From assembly GCF_029227915.1 (NCBI RefSeq), contig NC_079878.1, positions 31,709,501 to 31,773,500 on the forward strand: a stretch of 64,000 bases of DNA, written 5' to 3'. The notes under the pieces were generated by a model. The model had not been told where the DNA came from, did not search any database, and saw only the letters and a program-made list of their open reading frames with translations. A program made the translations under genes and the position numbers. The stretch comes from Hydractinia symbiolongicarpus. Lineage: Eukaryota; Cnidaria; Hydrozoa; Anthoathecata; Hydractiniidae. Below, one piece after another: positions 24,671 to 37,454 of the stretch. Within the stretch, counting starts at the first letter, position 1, and each line of letters begins with the position of its first letter.

Positions 24671-27511
24671 AGTAAAAAAGGAAAGTACCCAGGAAGTAAA
24701 CTCATTTCCCGAACGATTTTTTAAATTTTTTTCTCACCACTAAAACGCATGAGACTTGTAGTTTTCAAAAATGTTTTCATTTTTGATGAGACGCTGAATA
24801 AAAGAAGTTTAATCGCCGGCAAACGAAAACCTGCGATTTCCCGTAAATCCCGTACTCGGCCGGTATAGTCAAAAGTATACAAGGAAAGTACCCAGTGAGT
24901 AAACTCATTTCTCTAACGAATTTTTAAATTATTTTTTCACCACTAAAATGCATGAGACTTGTAGTTTTCAAAAATGTTTTCATTTTTGATGAGACGCTGA
25001 ATAAAAGAAGTTTAATCGCCGGCAAACGAAAACCTGCGATTTCCCGTAAATCCCGGACTCGGCCCGTATAGTCAAAAGTATACAAAGAGAGTACCCAGGG
25101 TGTAAACTCATTTCCCGAACGATTTTTTAAATTATTTTTTCACCACTAAAACGCATGAGACTTGTAGTTTTCAAAAATGATTTCATTTTTGATGAGACGC
25201 TGAATAAAAGAAGTTTAATCGCCGGAAAACGAAAACCTGCGATTTCCCGTAAATCCCGGACTCGGCCCGTATAGTCAAAAGTATACAAAGAGAGTACCCA
25301 GGGTGTAAACTCATTTCCCGAACGATTTTTTAAATTATTTTTTCACCACTAAAACGCATGAGACTTGTAGTTTTCAAAAATGTTTTCTTTTTTGATGAGA
25401 CGGTTAATGAAAGAGGTTTAATCGCCGGAAAACGAAAACCCGCGATTTCCCGTAAATCCCGGGCTTGGCCCGTATAGTCGAATGTATATAAAGAAAGCAC
25501 CCTGTGAGTAAACTCATTTTCAGAACGATTTTTTAAAATTATTTTTTAACCACTAAAACGCATAAGACTTGTAGTTTTTAAAAATGTTTTCATTTTTGAT
25601 GAGACGCTGAATAAAAGAAGTTTAATCGCCGTCAAACGAAAACCTGCGATTTCCCGTAAATCCCGGACTCGGCCCGTATAGTCAAAAGTATACAAAGAGA
25701 GTACCCAGGGTGTAAACTCATTTCCCGAACGATTTTTTAAATTATTTTTTCACCACTAAAACGCATGAGACTTGTAGTTTTCAAAAATGTTTTCATTTTT
25801 GATGAGACGCTTAATGAAAGAGGTTTAATCGCCGGAAAACGAAAACCCGCGATTTCCCGTAAATCCCGGGCTTGGCCCGTATAGTCGAATGTATACAAAG
25901 AAAGTACCCTGTGAGTAAACTCATTTCCAGAACGATTTTTTAAATTATTTTTTAACCACTAAAACGCATAAGACTTGTAGTTTTTAAAAATGTTTTCATT
26001 TTTGATGAGACGCTGAATAAAAGAAGTTTAATCGCCGCAAACGAAAACCCGCGATTTCCCGTAAATCCCGGCTTGGCCCGTATAGTCAAAAGTATACAAA
26101 GAAAGTACCCAGGGAGTAAACTCATTTCCCGAACGATTTTTTAAATTATTTTTTCACCAATAAAACGCATGAGACTTGTAGTTTTCAAAAATGTTTTCAT
26201 TTTTGATGAGAGGCTGAATAAAAGAAGTTTAATCGCCGGCAAACAAAAACCCGCGATTTCCCGTAAATTTCGGGCTTGGCCCGTATAGTCAAAAGTATAC
26301 AAAGGAAGTACCCAGGGTGTAAACTCATTTCCCGAACGATTTTTTAAATTACTTTTTCACCACTAAAACGCATGAGACTTGTAGTTTTTAAAAATGTTTT
26401 CATTTTTGATGAGACGCTGAATAAAAGTAGTTTAATCGCCGGCAAATGAAAACCTGCGATTTCCCGTAAATCCCGGACTCGGCCCGTATAGTCAAAAGTA
26501 TACAAAGAAAGTACCCAGGTAGTAAACTCATTTCCCAAACGATTTTTTAAATTATTCTTTCACCACTAAAGCCCATGAGACTTGTAGTTTTTAAAAATGT
26601 TTTCATTTTTGATAAGACGCTGAATAAAAGAAGTTTAATCGCCGGCAAACGAAAACCCGCGATTTCCCGTAAATCCCGGACTCGGCCCGTATAGTCAAAA
26701 GTATACAAGGAAAGTACCCAGTGAGTAAACTCATTTCCCGAACGAATTTTTAAATTATTTTTTCACCACTAAAACGCATGAGACTTGTAGATTTCAGAAA
26801 TGTTTTCATTTTTGATGAGACGCTTAATGAAAGTGGTTTAATCGCCGGCAAACGAAAACCCGCGATTTCCCGTAAATCCCGGGCTTGGCCCGTATAGTCA
26901 AATGTATACAAAGAAAGTACCCTTTGAGAAAACTCATTTCCAAAACGATTTTTTCAATTAACTTTTCACCACTAAAACGCTTGAGACTTGTAGTTTTCAA
27001 AAATGTTTTCATTTTTGATGAGACGCTAAATAAAAGAAGTTTAATCGCCGGCAAACAAAAACCTGCGACTTCCCGTAAATCCCGGACTCGGCCCGTATTA
27101 TCAAAAGTATACAAAGAAAGTACCCAGGGAGTAAACTCATTTTCCGAACGATTTTTTAAATTATTTTTTCACCACTAAAACGCATGAGACTTGTAGTTTT
27201 CAAAAATGTTTTCATTTTTGATGAGACGCTGAATAAAAGAAGTTTAATCGCCGGAAAACGAAAACCTGCGATTTCCCGTAAATCCTGGACTCGGACCGTA
27301 TAGTCAAAAGTATACAAAGAATGTACCCAGGGAGTAAACTCATTTCCCAAACGATTTTTTAAATTATTATTTCACCACTAAAGCCCATGAGACTTGTAGT
27401 TTTTAAAAATGTTTTCATTTTTGATGAGACGCTGAATAAAAGAAGGTTAATCGCCGGCAAACGAAAACCCGCGATTTCCTGTAAATTCCGGACTCGGCCG
27501 GTATAGTTAAA
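24671..27511 (-). repeat. Long higher-order repeat, copy 4 (14 monomers, 2841 bp)
   Basis: Starts as the earlier copies but includes TTTTCTTTTTTGATGAGACGG and CGCCGTCAAACG monomers (about 25387 and 25628) that copies 2 and 3 lack. It lacks the 3-bp-insertion units found at the end of copies 2 and 3. CCCAGGTAGTAAAC appears at about 26516 and recurs in later copies. A private change CCGTATTATC is at 27094-27103. Confidence 0.8.
26885..27087 (-). repeat. Diverged marker monomer (copy 4)
   Basis: Same marker set as at 20388. The preceding unit has AACCCGCG where copies 2 and 3 have AACCTGCG, so copies 4 and later form their own lineage. Confidence 0.85.
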
Positions 27512-28854
27512 AGTAAAAAAGGAAAGTACCCAGGAAGTAAACTCATTTCCCGAACGATTTTTTAAATTTTTTTCTCACCACTAAAACGCATGAGACTTGT
27601 AGTTTTCAAAAATGTTTTCATTTTTGATGAGACGCTGAATAAAAGAAGTTTAATCGCCGGCAAACGAAAACCTGCGATTTCCCGTAAATCCCGTACTCGG
27701 CCGGTATAGTCAAAAGTATACAAGGAAAGTACCCAGTGAGTAAACTCATTTCTCTAACGAATTTTTAAATTATTTTTTCACCACTAAAATGCATGAGACT
27801 TGTAGTTTTCAAAAATGTTTTCATTTTTGATGAGACGCTGAATAAAAGAAGTTTAATCGCCGGCAAACGAAAACCCGCGATTTCCCGTAAATCCCGGACT
27901 CGGCCCGTATAGTCAAAAGTATACAAAGAGAGTACCCAGGGTGTAAACTCATTTCCCGAACGATTTTTTAAATTATTTTTTCACCACTAAAACGCATGAG
28001 ACTTGTAGTTTTCAAAAATGTTTTCATTTTTGATGAGACGCTGAATAAAAGAAGTTTAATCGCCGGAAAACGAAAACCTGCGATTTCCCGTAAATCCCGG
28101 ACTCGGCGCGTATAGTCAAAAGTATACAAAGAGAGTACCCAGGGTGTAAACTCATTTCCCGAACGATTTTTTAAATTATTTTTTCACCACTAAAACGCAT
28201 GAGACTTGTAGTTTTCAAAAATGTTTTCTTTTTTGATGAGACGGTTAATGAAAGAGGTTTAATCGCCGGAAAACGAAAACCCGCGATTTCCCGTAAATCC
28301 CGGGCTTGGCCCGTATAGTCGAATGTATATAAAGAAAGCACCCTGTGAGTAAACTCATTTTCAGAACGATTTTTTAAAATTATTTTTTAACCACTAAAAC
28401 GCATAAGACTTGTAGTTTTTAAAAATGTTTTCATTTTTGATGAGACGCTGAATAAAAGAAGTTTAATCGCCGTCAAACGAAAACCTGCGATTTCCCGTAA
28501 ATCCCGGACTCGGCCCGTATAGTCAAAAGTATACAAAGAGAGTACCCAGGGTGTAAACTCATTTCCCGAACGATTTTTTAAATTATTTTTTCACCACTAA
28601 AACGCATGAGACTTGTAGTTTTCAAAAATGTTTTCATTTTTGATGAGACGCTTAATGAAAGAGGTTTAATCGCCGGAAAACGAAAACCCGCGATTTCCCG
28701 TAAATCCCGGGCTTGGCCCGTATAGTCGAATGTATACAAAGAAAGTACCCTGTGAGTAAACTCATTTCCAGAACGATTTTTTAAATTATTTTTTAACCAC
28801 TAAAACGCATAAGACTTGTAGTTTTTAAAAATATTTTCATTTTTGATGAGACGC

Positions 28855-29866
28855 TGAATAAAAGAAGTTTAATCGCCGCAAACGAAAACCCGCGATTTCC
28901 CGTAAATCCCGGCTTGGCCCGTATAGTCAAAAGTATACAAAGAAAGTACCCAGGGAGTAAACTCATTTCCCGAACGATTTTTTAAATTATTTTTTCACCA
29001 ATAAAACGCATGAGACTTGTAGTTTTCAAAAATGTTTTCATTTTTGATGAGAGGCTGAATAAAAGAAGTTTAATCGCCGGCAAACAAAAACCCGCGATTT
29101 CCCGTAAATTTCGGGCTTGGCCCGTATAGTCAAAAGTATACAAAGGAAGTACCCAGGGTGTAAACTCATTTCCCGAACGATTTTTTAAATTACTTTTTCA
29201 CCACTAAAACGCATGAGACTTGTAGTTTTTAAAAATGTTTTCATTTTTGATGAGACGCTGAATAAAAGTAGTTTAATCGCCGGCAAATGAAAACCTGCGA
29301 TTTCCCGTAAATCCCGGACTCGGCCCGTATAGTCAAAAGTATACAAAGAAAGTACCCAGGTAGTAAACTCATTTCCCAAACGATTTTTTAAATTATTCTT
29401 TCACCACTAAAGCCCATGAGACTTGTAGTTTTTAAAAATGTTTTCATTTTTGATAAGACGCTGAATAAAAGAAGTTTAATCGCCGGCAAACGAAAACCCG
29501 CGATTTCCCGTAAATCCCGGACTCGGCCCGTATAGTCAAAAGTATACAAGGAAAGTACCCAGTGAGTAAACTCATTTCCCGAACGAATTTTTAAATTATT
29601 TTTTCACCACTAAAACGCATGAGACTTGTAGATTTCAGAAATGTTTTCATTTTTGATGAGACGCTTAATGAAAGTGGTTTAATCGCCGGCAAACGAAAAC
29701 CCGCGATTTCCCGTAAATCCCGGGCTTGGCCCGTATAGTCAAATGTATACAAAGAAAGTACCCTTTGAGAAAACTCATTTCCAAAACGATTTTTTCAATT
29801 AACTTTTCACCACTAAAACGCTTGAGACTTGTAGTTTTCAAAAATGTTTTCATTTTTGATGAGACG
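28855..29866 (-). repeat. Five-monomer source block of the internal duplication
   Basis: Contains CGCCGCAAACG (28874), CCCGGCTTGGCCC, GATGAGAGGCTG, TTTCGGGCTTGG, CCCAGGTAGTAAAC and the left half of the marker monomer. All recur 1013 bp later. Confidence 0.8.
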
Positions 29867-29928
29867 CTGAATAAAAGAAGTTTAATCGCCGCAAACGAAA
29901 ACCCGCGATTTCCCGTAAATCCCGGCTT
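29726..29928 (-). repeat. Hybrid marker monomer (copy 5, first)
   Basis: The left half is the marker type up to CGCTTGAGAC and the CATTTTTG dyad. The right half has GACGCTGAATAAAAG and CGCCGCAAACG from another subtype. This is the recombination seam of the five-monomer duplication. Confidence 0.85.
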
Positions 29929-30879
29929 GGCCCGTATAGTCAAAAGTATACAAAGAAAGTACCCAGGGAGTAAACTCATTTCCCGAACGATTTTTTAAAT
30001 TATTTTTTCACCAATAAAACGCATGAGACTTGTAGTTTTCAAAAATGTTTTCATTTTTGATGAGAGGCTGAATAAAAGAAGTTTAATCGCCGGCAAACAA
30101 AAACCCGCGATTTCCCGTAAATTTCGGGCTTGGCCCGTATAGTCAAAAGTATACAAAGGAAGTACCCAGGGTGTAAACTCATTTCCCGAACGATTTTTTA
30201 AATTACTTTTTCACCACTAAAACGCATGAGACTTGTAGTTTTTAAAAATGTTTTCATTTTTGATGAGACGCTGAATAAAAGTAGTTTAATCGCCGGCAAA
30301 TGAAAACCTGCGATTTCCCGTAAATCCCGGACTCGGCCCGTATAGTCAAAAGTATACAAAGAAAGTACCCAGGTAGTAAACTCATTTCCCAAACGATTTT
30401 TTAAATTATTCTTTCACCACTAAAGCCCATGAGACTTGTAGTTTTTAAAAATGTTTTCATTTTTGATAAGACGCTGAATAAAAGAAGTTTAATCGCCGGC
30501 AAACGAAAACCCGCGATTTCCCGTAAATCCCGGACTCGGCCCGTATAGTCAAAAGTATACAAGGAAAGTACCCAGTGAGTAAACTCATTTCCCGAACGAA
30601 TTTTTAAATTATTTTTTCACCACTAAAACGCATGAGACTTGTAGATTTCAGAAATGTTTTCATTTTTGATGAGACGCTTAATGAAAGTGGTTTAATCGCC
30701 GGCAAACGAAAACCCGCGATTTCCCGTAAATCCCGGGCTTGGCCCGTATAGTCAAATGTATACAAAGAAAGTACCCTTTGAGAAAACTCATTTCCAAAAC
30801 GATTTTTTCAATTAACTTTTCACCACTAAAACGCTTGAGACTTGTAGTTTTCAAAAATGTTTTCATTTTTGATGAGACG
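29867..30879 (-). repeat. Five-monomer duplicate (offset 1013 bp)
   Basis: The seam lies within 29865-29890: the marker monomer CGCTTGAGAC...GATGAGACGCT is followed by GAATAAAAG and CGCCGCAAACG (29887) instead of AAATAAAAG and CGCCGGCAAACA. This is an in-register crossover between two different subtypes. Confidence 0.8.
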
Positions 30880-30941
30880 CTAAATAAAAGAAGTTTAATC
30901 GCCGGCAAACAAAAACCTGCGACTTCCCGTAAATCCCGGAC
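30739..30941 (-). repeat. Diverged marker monomer (copy 5, second)
   Basis: Complete marker, 1013 bp after the hybrid one. It keeps the CTAAATAAAAG and CTGCGACTTCCC right half that the hybrid lost. Confidence 0.85.
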
Positions 30942-31365
30942 TCGGCCCGTATAGTCAAAAGTATACAAAGAAAGTACCCAGGGAGTAAACTCATTTTCCG
31001 AACGATTTTTTAAATTATTTTTTCACCACTAAAACGCATGAGACTTGTAGTTTTCAAAAATGTTTTCATTTTTGATGAGACGCTGAATAAAAGAAGTTTA
31101 ATCGCCGGAAAACGAAAACCTGCGATTTCCCGTAAATCCTGGACTCGGACCGTATAGTCAAAAGTATACAAAGAATGTACCCAGGGAGTAAACTCATTTC
31201 CCAAACGATTTTTTAAATTATTATTTCACCACTAAAGCCCATGAGACTTGTAGTTTTTAAAAATGTTTTCATTTTTGATGAGACGCTGAATAAAAGAAGG
31301 TTAATCGCCGGCAAACGAAAACCCGCGATTTCCTGTAAATTCCGTACTCGGCCGGTATAGTTAAA

Positions 31366-34206
31366 AGTAAAAAAGGAAAGTACCCAGGAAGTAAACTCAT
31401 TTCCCGAACGATTTTTTAAATTTTTTTCTCACCACTAAAACGCATGAGACTTGTAGTTTTCAAAAATGTTTTCATTTTTGATGAGACGCTGAATAAAAGA
31501 AGTTTAATCGCCGGCAAACGAAAACCTGCGATTTCCCGTAAATCCCGTACTCGGCCGGTATAGTCAAAAGTATACAAGGAAAGTACCCAGTGAGTAAACT
31601 CATTTCTCTAACGAATTTTTAAATTATTTTTTCACCACTAAAATGCATGAGACTTGTAGTTTTCAAAAATGTTTTCATTTTTGATGAGACGCTGAATAAA
31701 AGAAGTTTAATCGCCGGCAAACGAAAACCTGCGATTTCCCGTAAATCCCGGACTCGGCCCGTATAGTCAAAAGTATACAAAGAGAGTACCCAGGGTGTAA
31801 ACTCATTTCCCGAACGATTTTTTAAATTATTTTTTCACCACTAAAACGCATGAGACTTGTAGTTTTCAAAAATGATTTCATTTTTGATGAGACGCTGAAT
31901 AAAAGAAGTTTAATCGCCGGAAAACGAAAACCTGCGATTTCCCGTAAATCCCGGACTCGGCCTGTATAGTCAAAAGTATACAAAGAGAGTACCCAGGGTG
32001 TAAACTCATTTCCCGAACGATTTTTTAAATTATTTTTTCACCACTAAAACGCATGAGACTTGTAGTTTTCAAAAATGTTTTCTTTTTTGATGAGACGGTT
32101 AATGAAAGAGGTTTAATCGCCGGAAAACGAAAACCCGCGATTTCCCGTAAATCCCGGGCTTGGCCCGTATAGTCGAATGTATATAAAGAAAGCACCCTGT
32201 GAGTAAACTCATTTTCAGAACGATTTTTTAAAATTATTTTTTAACCACTAAAACGCATAAGACTTGTAGTTTTTAAAAATGTTTTCATTTTTGATGAGAC
32301 GCTGAATAAAAGAAGTTTAATCGCCGTCAAACGAAAACCTGCGATTTCCCGTAAATCCCGGACTCGGCCCGTATAGTCAAAAGTATACAAAGAGAGTACC
32401 CAGGGTGTAAACTCATTTCCCGAACGATTTTTTAAATTATTTTTTCACCACTAAAACGCATGAGACTTGTAGTTTTCAAAAATGTTTTCATTTTTGATGA
32501 GACGCTTAATGAAAGAGGTTTAATCGCCGGAAAACGAAAACCCGCGATTTCCCGTAAATCCCGGGCTTGGCCCGTATAGTCGAATGTATACAAAGAAAGT
32601 ACCCTGTGAGTAAACTCATTTCCAGAACGATTTTTTAAATTATTTTTTAACCACTAAAACGCATAAGACTTGTAGTTTTTAAAAATGTTTTCATTTTTGA
32701 TGAGACGCTGAATAAAAGAAGTTTAATCGCCGCAAACGAAAACCCGCGATTTCCCGTAAATCCCGGCTTGGCCCGTATAGTCAAAAGTATACAAAGAAAG
32801 TACCCAGGGAGTAAACTCATTTCCCGAACGATTTTTTAAATTATTTTTTCACCAATAAAACGCATGAGACTTGTAGTTTTCAAAAATGTTTTCATTTTTG
32901 ATGAGAGGCTGAATAAAAGAAGTTTAATCGCCGGCAAACAAAAACCCGCGATTTCCCGTAAATTTCGGGCTTGGCCCGTATAGTCAAAAGTATACAAAGG
33001 AAGTACCCAGGGTGTAAACTCATTTCCCGAACGATTTTTTAAATTACTTTTTCACCACTAAAACGCATGAGACTTGTAGTTTTTAAAAATGTTTTCATTT
33101 TTGATGAGACGCTGAATAAAAGTAGTTTAATCGCCGGCAAATGAAAACCTGCGATTTCCCGTAAATCCCGGACTCGGCCCGTATAGTCAAAAGTATACAA
33201 AGAAAGTACCCAGGTAGTAAACTCATTTCCCAAACGATTTTTTAAATTATTCTTTCACCACTAAAGCCCATGAGACTTGTAGTTTTTAAAAATGTTTTCA
33301 TTTTTGATAAGACGCTGAATAAAAGAAGTTTAATCGCCGGCAAACGAAAACCCGCGATTTCCCGTAAATCCCGGACTCGGCCCGTATAGTCAAAAGTATA
33401 CAAGGAAAGTACCCAGTGAGTAAACTCATTTCCCGAACGAATTTTTAAATTATTTTTTCACCACTAAAACGCATGAGACTTGTAGATTTCAGAAATGTTT
33501 TCATTTTTGATGAGACGCTTAATGAAAGTGGTTTAATCGCCGGCAAACGAAAACCCGCGATTTCCCGTAAATCCCGGGCTTGGCCCGTATAGTCAAATGT
33601 ATACAAAGAAAGTACCCTTTGAGAAAACTCATTTCCAAAACGATTTTTTCAATTAACTTTTCACCACTAAAACGCTTGAGACTTGTAGTTTTCAAAAATG
33701 TTTTCATTTTTGATGAGACGCTAAATAAAAGAAGTTTAATCGCCGGCAAACAAAAACCTGCGACTTCCCGTAAATCCCGGACTCGGCCCGTATAGTCAAA
33801 AGTATACAAAGAAAGTACCCAGGGAGTAAACTCATTTTCCGAACGATTTTTTAAATTATTTTTTCACCACTAAAACGCATGAGACTTGTAGTTTTCAAAA
33901 ATGTTTTCATTTTTGATGAGACGCTGAATAAAAGAAGTTTAATCGCCGGAAAACGAAAACCTGCGATTTCCCGTAAATCCTGGACTCGGACCGTATAGTC
34001 AAAAGTATACAAAGAATGTACCCAGGGAGTAAACTCATTTCCCAAACGATTTTTTAAATTATTATTTCACCACTAAAGCCCATGAGACTTGTAGTTTTTA
34101 AAAATGTTTTCATTTTTGATGAGACGCTGAATAAAAGAAGGTTAATCGCCGGCAAACGAAAACCCGCGATTTCCCGTAAATTCCGGACTCGGCCGGTATA
34201 GTTAAA
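31366..34206 (-). repeat. Long higher-order repeat, copy 6 (14 monomers, 2841 bp)
   Basis: Last copy that begins with AGTAAAAAAGG; it carries CCTGTAAATTCCGTACTCGG (about 31333). Content follows copy 4, including GATGAGACGG (about 32090) and CGCCGTCAAACG. Marker monomer at 33580. Private change CGGCCTGTATAG at about 31960. Confidence 0.85.
33580..33782 (-). repeat. Diverged marker monomer (copy 6)
   Basis: Complete marker, 2841 bp from the previous one; no private change seen. Confidence 0.85.
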
Positions 34207-35830
34207 AGTATACAAGGAAAGTACCCAGGAAGTAAACTTATTTCCCGAACGATTTTTTAAATTTTTTTCTCACCACTAAAACGCATGAGACTTGTAGTTT
34301 TCAAAAATGTTTTCATTTTTGATGAGACGCTGAATAAAAGAAGTTTAATCGCCGGCAAACGAAAACCTGCGATTTCCCGTAAATCCCGTACTCGGCCGGT
34401 ATAGTCAAAAGTATACAAGGAAAGTACCCAGTGAGTAAACTCATTTCCCTAACGAATTTTTAAATTATTTTTTCACCACTAAAACGCATGAGACTTGTAG
34501 TTTTCAAAAATGTTTTCATTTTTGATGAGAGGCTGAATAAAAGAAGTTTAATCGCCGGCAAACAAAAACCCGCGATTTCCCGTAAATTTCGGGCTTGGCC
34601 CGTATAGTCAAAAGTATACAAAGGAAGTACCCAGGGTGTAAACTCATTTCCCGAACGATTTTTTAAATTACTTTTTCACCACTAAAACGCATGAGACTTG
34701 TAGTTTTTAAAAATGTTTTCATTTTTGATGAGACGCTGAATAAAAGTAGTTTAATCGCCGGCAAATGAAAACCTGCGATTTCCCGTAAATCCCGGACTCG
34801 GCCCGTATAGTCAAAAGTATACAAAGAAAGTACCCAGGTAGTAAACTCATTTCCCAAACGATTTTTTAAATTATTCTTTCACCACTAAAGCCCATGAGAC
34901 TTGTAGTTTTTAAAAATGTTTTCATTTTTGATAAGACGCTGAATAAAAGAAGTTTAATCGCCGGCAAACGAAAACCCGCGATTTCCCGTAAATCCCGGAC
35001 TCGGCCCGTATAGTCAAAAGTATACAAGGAAAGTACCCAGTGAGTAAACTCATTTCCCGAACGAATTTTTAAATTATTTTTTCACCACTAAAACGCATGA
35101 GACTTGTAGATTTCAGAAATGTTTTCATTTTTGATGAGACGCTTAATGAAAGTGGTTTAATCGCCGGCAAACGAAAACCCGCGATTTCCCGTAAATCCCG
35201 GGCTTGGCCCGTATAGTCAAATGTATACAAAGAAAGTACCCTTTGAGAAAACTCATTTCCAAAACGATTTTTTCAATTAACTTTTCACCACTAAAACGCT
35301 TGAGACTTGTAGTTTTCAAAAATGTTTTCATTTTTGATGAGACGCTAAATAAAAGAAGTTTAATCGCCGGCAAACAAAAACCTGCGACTTCCCGTAAATC
35401 CCGGACTCGGCCCGTATAGTCAAAAGTATACAAAGAAAGTACCCAGGGAGTAAACTCATTTTCCGAACGATTTTTTAAATTATTTTTTCACCACTAAAAC
35501 GCATGAGACTTGTAGTTTTCAAAAATGTTTTCATTTTTGATGAGACGCTGAATAAAAGAAGTTTAATCGCCGGAAAACGAAAACCTGCGATTTCCCGTAA
35601 ATCCTGGACTCGGACCGTATAGTCAAAAGTATACAAAGAATGTACCCAGGGAGTAAACTCATTTCCCAAACGATTTTTTAAATTATTATTTCACCACTAA
35701 AGCCCATGAGACTTGTAGTTTTTAAAAATGTTTTCATTTTTGATGAGACGCTGAATAAAAGAAGGTTAATCGCCGGCAAACGAAAACCCGCGATTTCCCG
35801 TAAATTCCGGACTCGGCCGGTATAGTTAAA
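34207..35830 (-). repeat. Eight-monomer tandem unit (1624 bp), copy 7
   Basis: Begins with AGTATACAAGG instead of the AAAAAAGG variant and has GTAAACTTATTTCCC (about 34235). At about 34500-34530 a CCCTAACGAATTT monomer runs into GATGAGAGGCTG, a seam; the rest (to about 36100) copies 32900-34500 at offset 1624. The long unit is thus shortened to eight monomers around the marker at 35204. Confidence 0.85.
35204..35406 (-). repeat. Diverged marker monomer (copy 7)
   Basis: Complete marker, 1624 bp (eight monomers) from the previous one; part of the shortened unit. Confidence 0.85.
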
Positions 35831-37454
35831 AGTATACAAGGAAAGTACCCAGGAAGTAAACTTATTTCCCGAACGATTTTTTAAATTTTTTTCTCACCAC
35901 TAAAACGCATGAGACTTGTAGTTTTCAAAAATGTTTTCATTTTTGATGAGACGCTGAATAAAAGAAGTTTAATCGCCGGCAAACGAAAACCTGCGATTTC
36001 CCGTAAATCCCGTACTCGGCCGGTATAGTCAAAAGTATACAAGGAAAGTACCCAGTGAGTAAACTCATTTCCCTAACGAATTTTTAAATTATTTTTTCAC
36101 CACTAAAACGCATGAGACTTGTAGTTTTCAAAAATGTTTTCATTTTTGATGAGACGCTGAATAAAAGAAGTTTAATCGCCGGCAAACGAAAACCTGCGAT
36201 TTCCCGTAAATCCCGGACTCGGCCCGTATAGTCAAAAGTATACAAAGAGAGTACCCAGGGTGTAAACTCATTTCCCGAACGATTTTTTAAATTATTTTTT
36301 CACCACTAAAACGCATGAGACTTGTAGTTTTTAAAAATGTTTTCATTTTTGATGAGACGCTAAATAAAAGAAGTTTAATCGCCGGAAAACGAAAACCTGC
36401 GATTTCCCGTAAATCCCGGACTCGGCCCGTATAGTCAAAAGTATACAAAGAGAGTACCCAGGGTGTAAACTCATTTCCCGAACGATTTTTTAAATTATTT
36501 TTTCACCACTAAAACGCATGAGACTTGTAGTTTTCAAAAATGTTTTCTTTTTTGATGAGACGCTTAATGAAAGAGGTTTAATCGCCGGAAAACGAAAACC
36601 CGCGATTTCCCGTAAATCCCGGGCTTGGCCCGTATAGTCGAATGTATATAAAGAAAGCACCCTGTGAGTAAACTCATTTCCAGAACGATTTTTTAAATTA
36701 TTTTTTAACCACTAAAACGCATAAGACTTGTAGTTTTTAAAAATGTTTTCATTTTTGATGAGACGCTAAATAAAAGAAGTTTAATCGCCGGCAAACAAAA
36801 ACCTGCGACTTCCCGTAAATCCCGGACTCGGCCCGTATAGTCAAAAGTATACAAAGAAAGTACCCAGGGAGTAAACTCATTTCCAGAACGATTTTTTAAA
36901 TTATTTTTTAACCACTAAAACGCATAAGACTTGTAGTTTTCAAAAATGTTTTCATTTTTGATGAGACGCTAAATAAAAGAAGTTTAATCGCCGGCAAACA
37001 AAAACCTGCGACTTCCCGTAAATCCCGGACTCGGCCCGTATAGTCAAAAGTATACAAAGAAAGTACCCAGGGAGTAAACTCATTTTCCGAACGATTTTTT
37101 AAATTATTTTTTCACCACTAAAACGCATGAGACTTGTAGTTTTCAAAAATGTTTTCATTTTTGATGAGACGCTGAATAAAAGAAGTTTAATCGCCGGAAA
37201 ACGAAAACCTGCGATTTCCCGTAAATCCTGGACTCGGACCGTATAGTCAAAAGTATACAAAGAATGTACCCAGGGAGTAAACTCATTTCCCAAACGATTT
37301 TTTAAATTATTATTTCACCACTAAAGCCCATGAGACTTGTAGTTTTTAAAAATGTTTTCATTTTTGATGAGACGCTGAATAAAAGAAGGTTAATCGCCGG
37401 CAAACGAAAACCCGCGATTTCCCGTAAATTCCGGACTCGGCCGGTATAGTTAAA
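35831..37454 (-). repeat. Eight-monomer tandem unit (1624 bp), copy 8
   Basis: Starts like copy 7, but after about 36110 continues with GACGCTAAATAAAAG and TTTTCTTTTTTGATGAGACGC monomers. Near 36768 a CATAAGACTTGTAG unit is joined to GACGCTAAAT and CTGCGACTTCCC, the right half of the marker type; this half occurs twice, 203 bp apart (about 36768 and 36971). The canonical left half of the marker is absent. Confidence 0.75.

Larger units (their letters stand above)
27512..31365 (-). repeat. Long higher-order repeat, copy 5 (19 monomers, with 5-mer insertion)
   Basis: Matches copy 4 at offset 2841, then gains an internal tandem duplication of five monomers: about 28855-29865 is repeated at about 29868-30878 with offset 1013. 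As a result the diverged marker occurs twice (29726 and 30739). The first marker is a hybrid. Private change CGGCGCGTATAG at about 28107. Confidence 0.85.
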
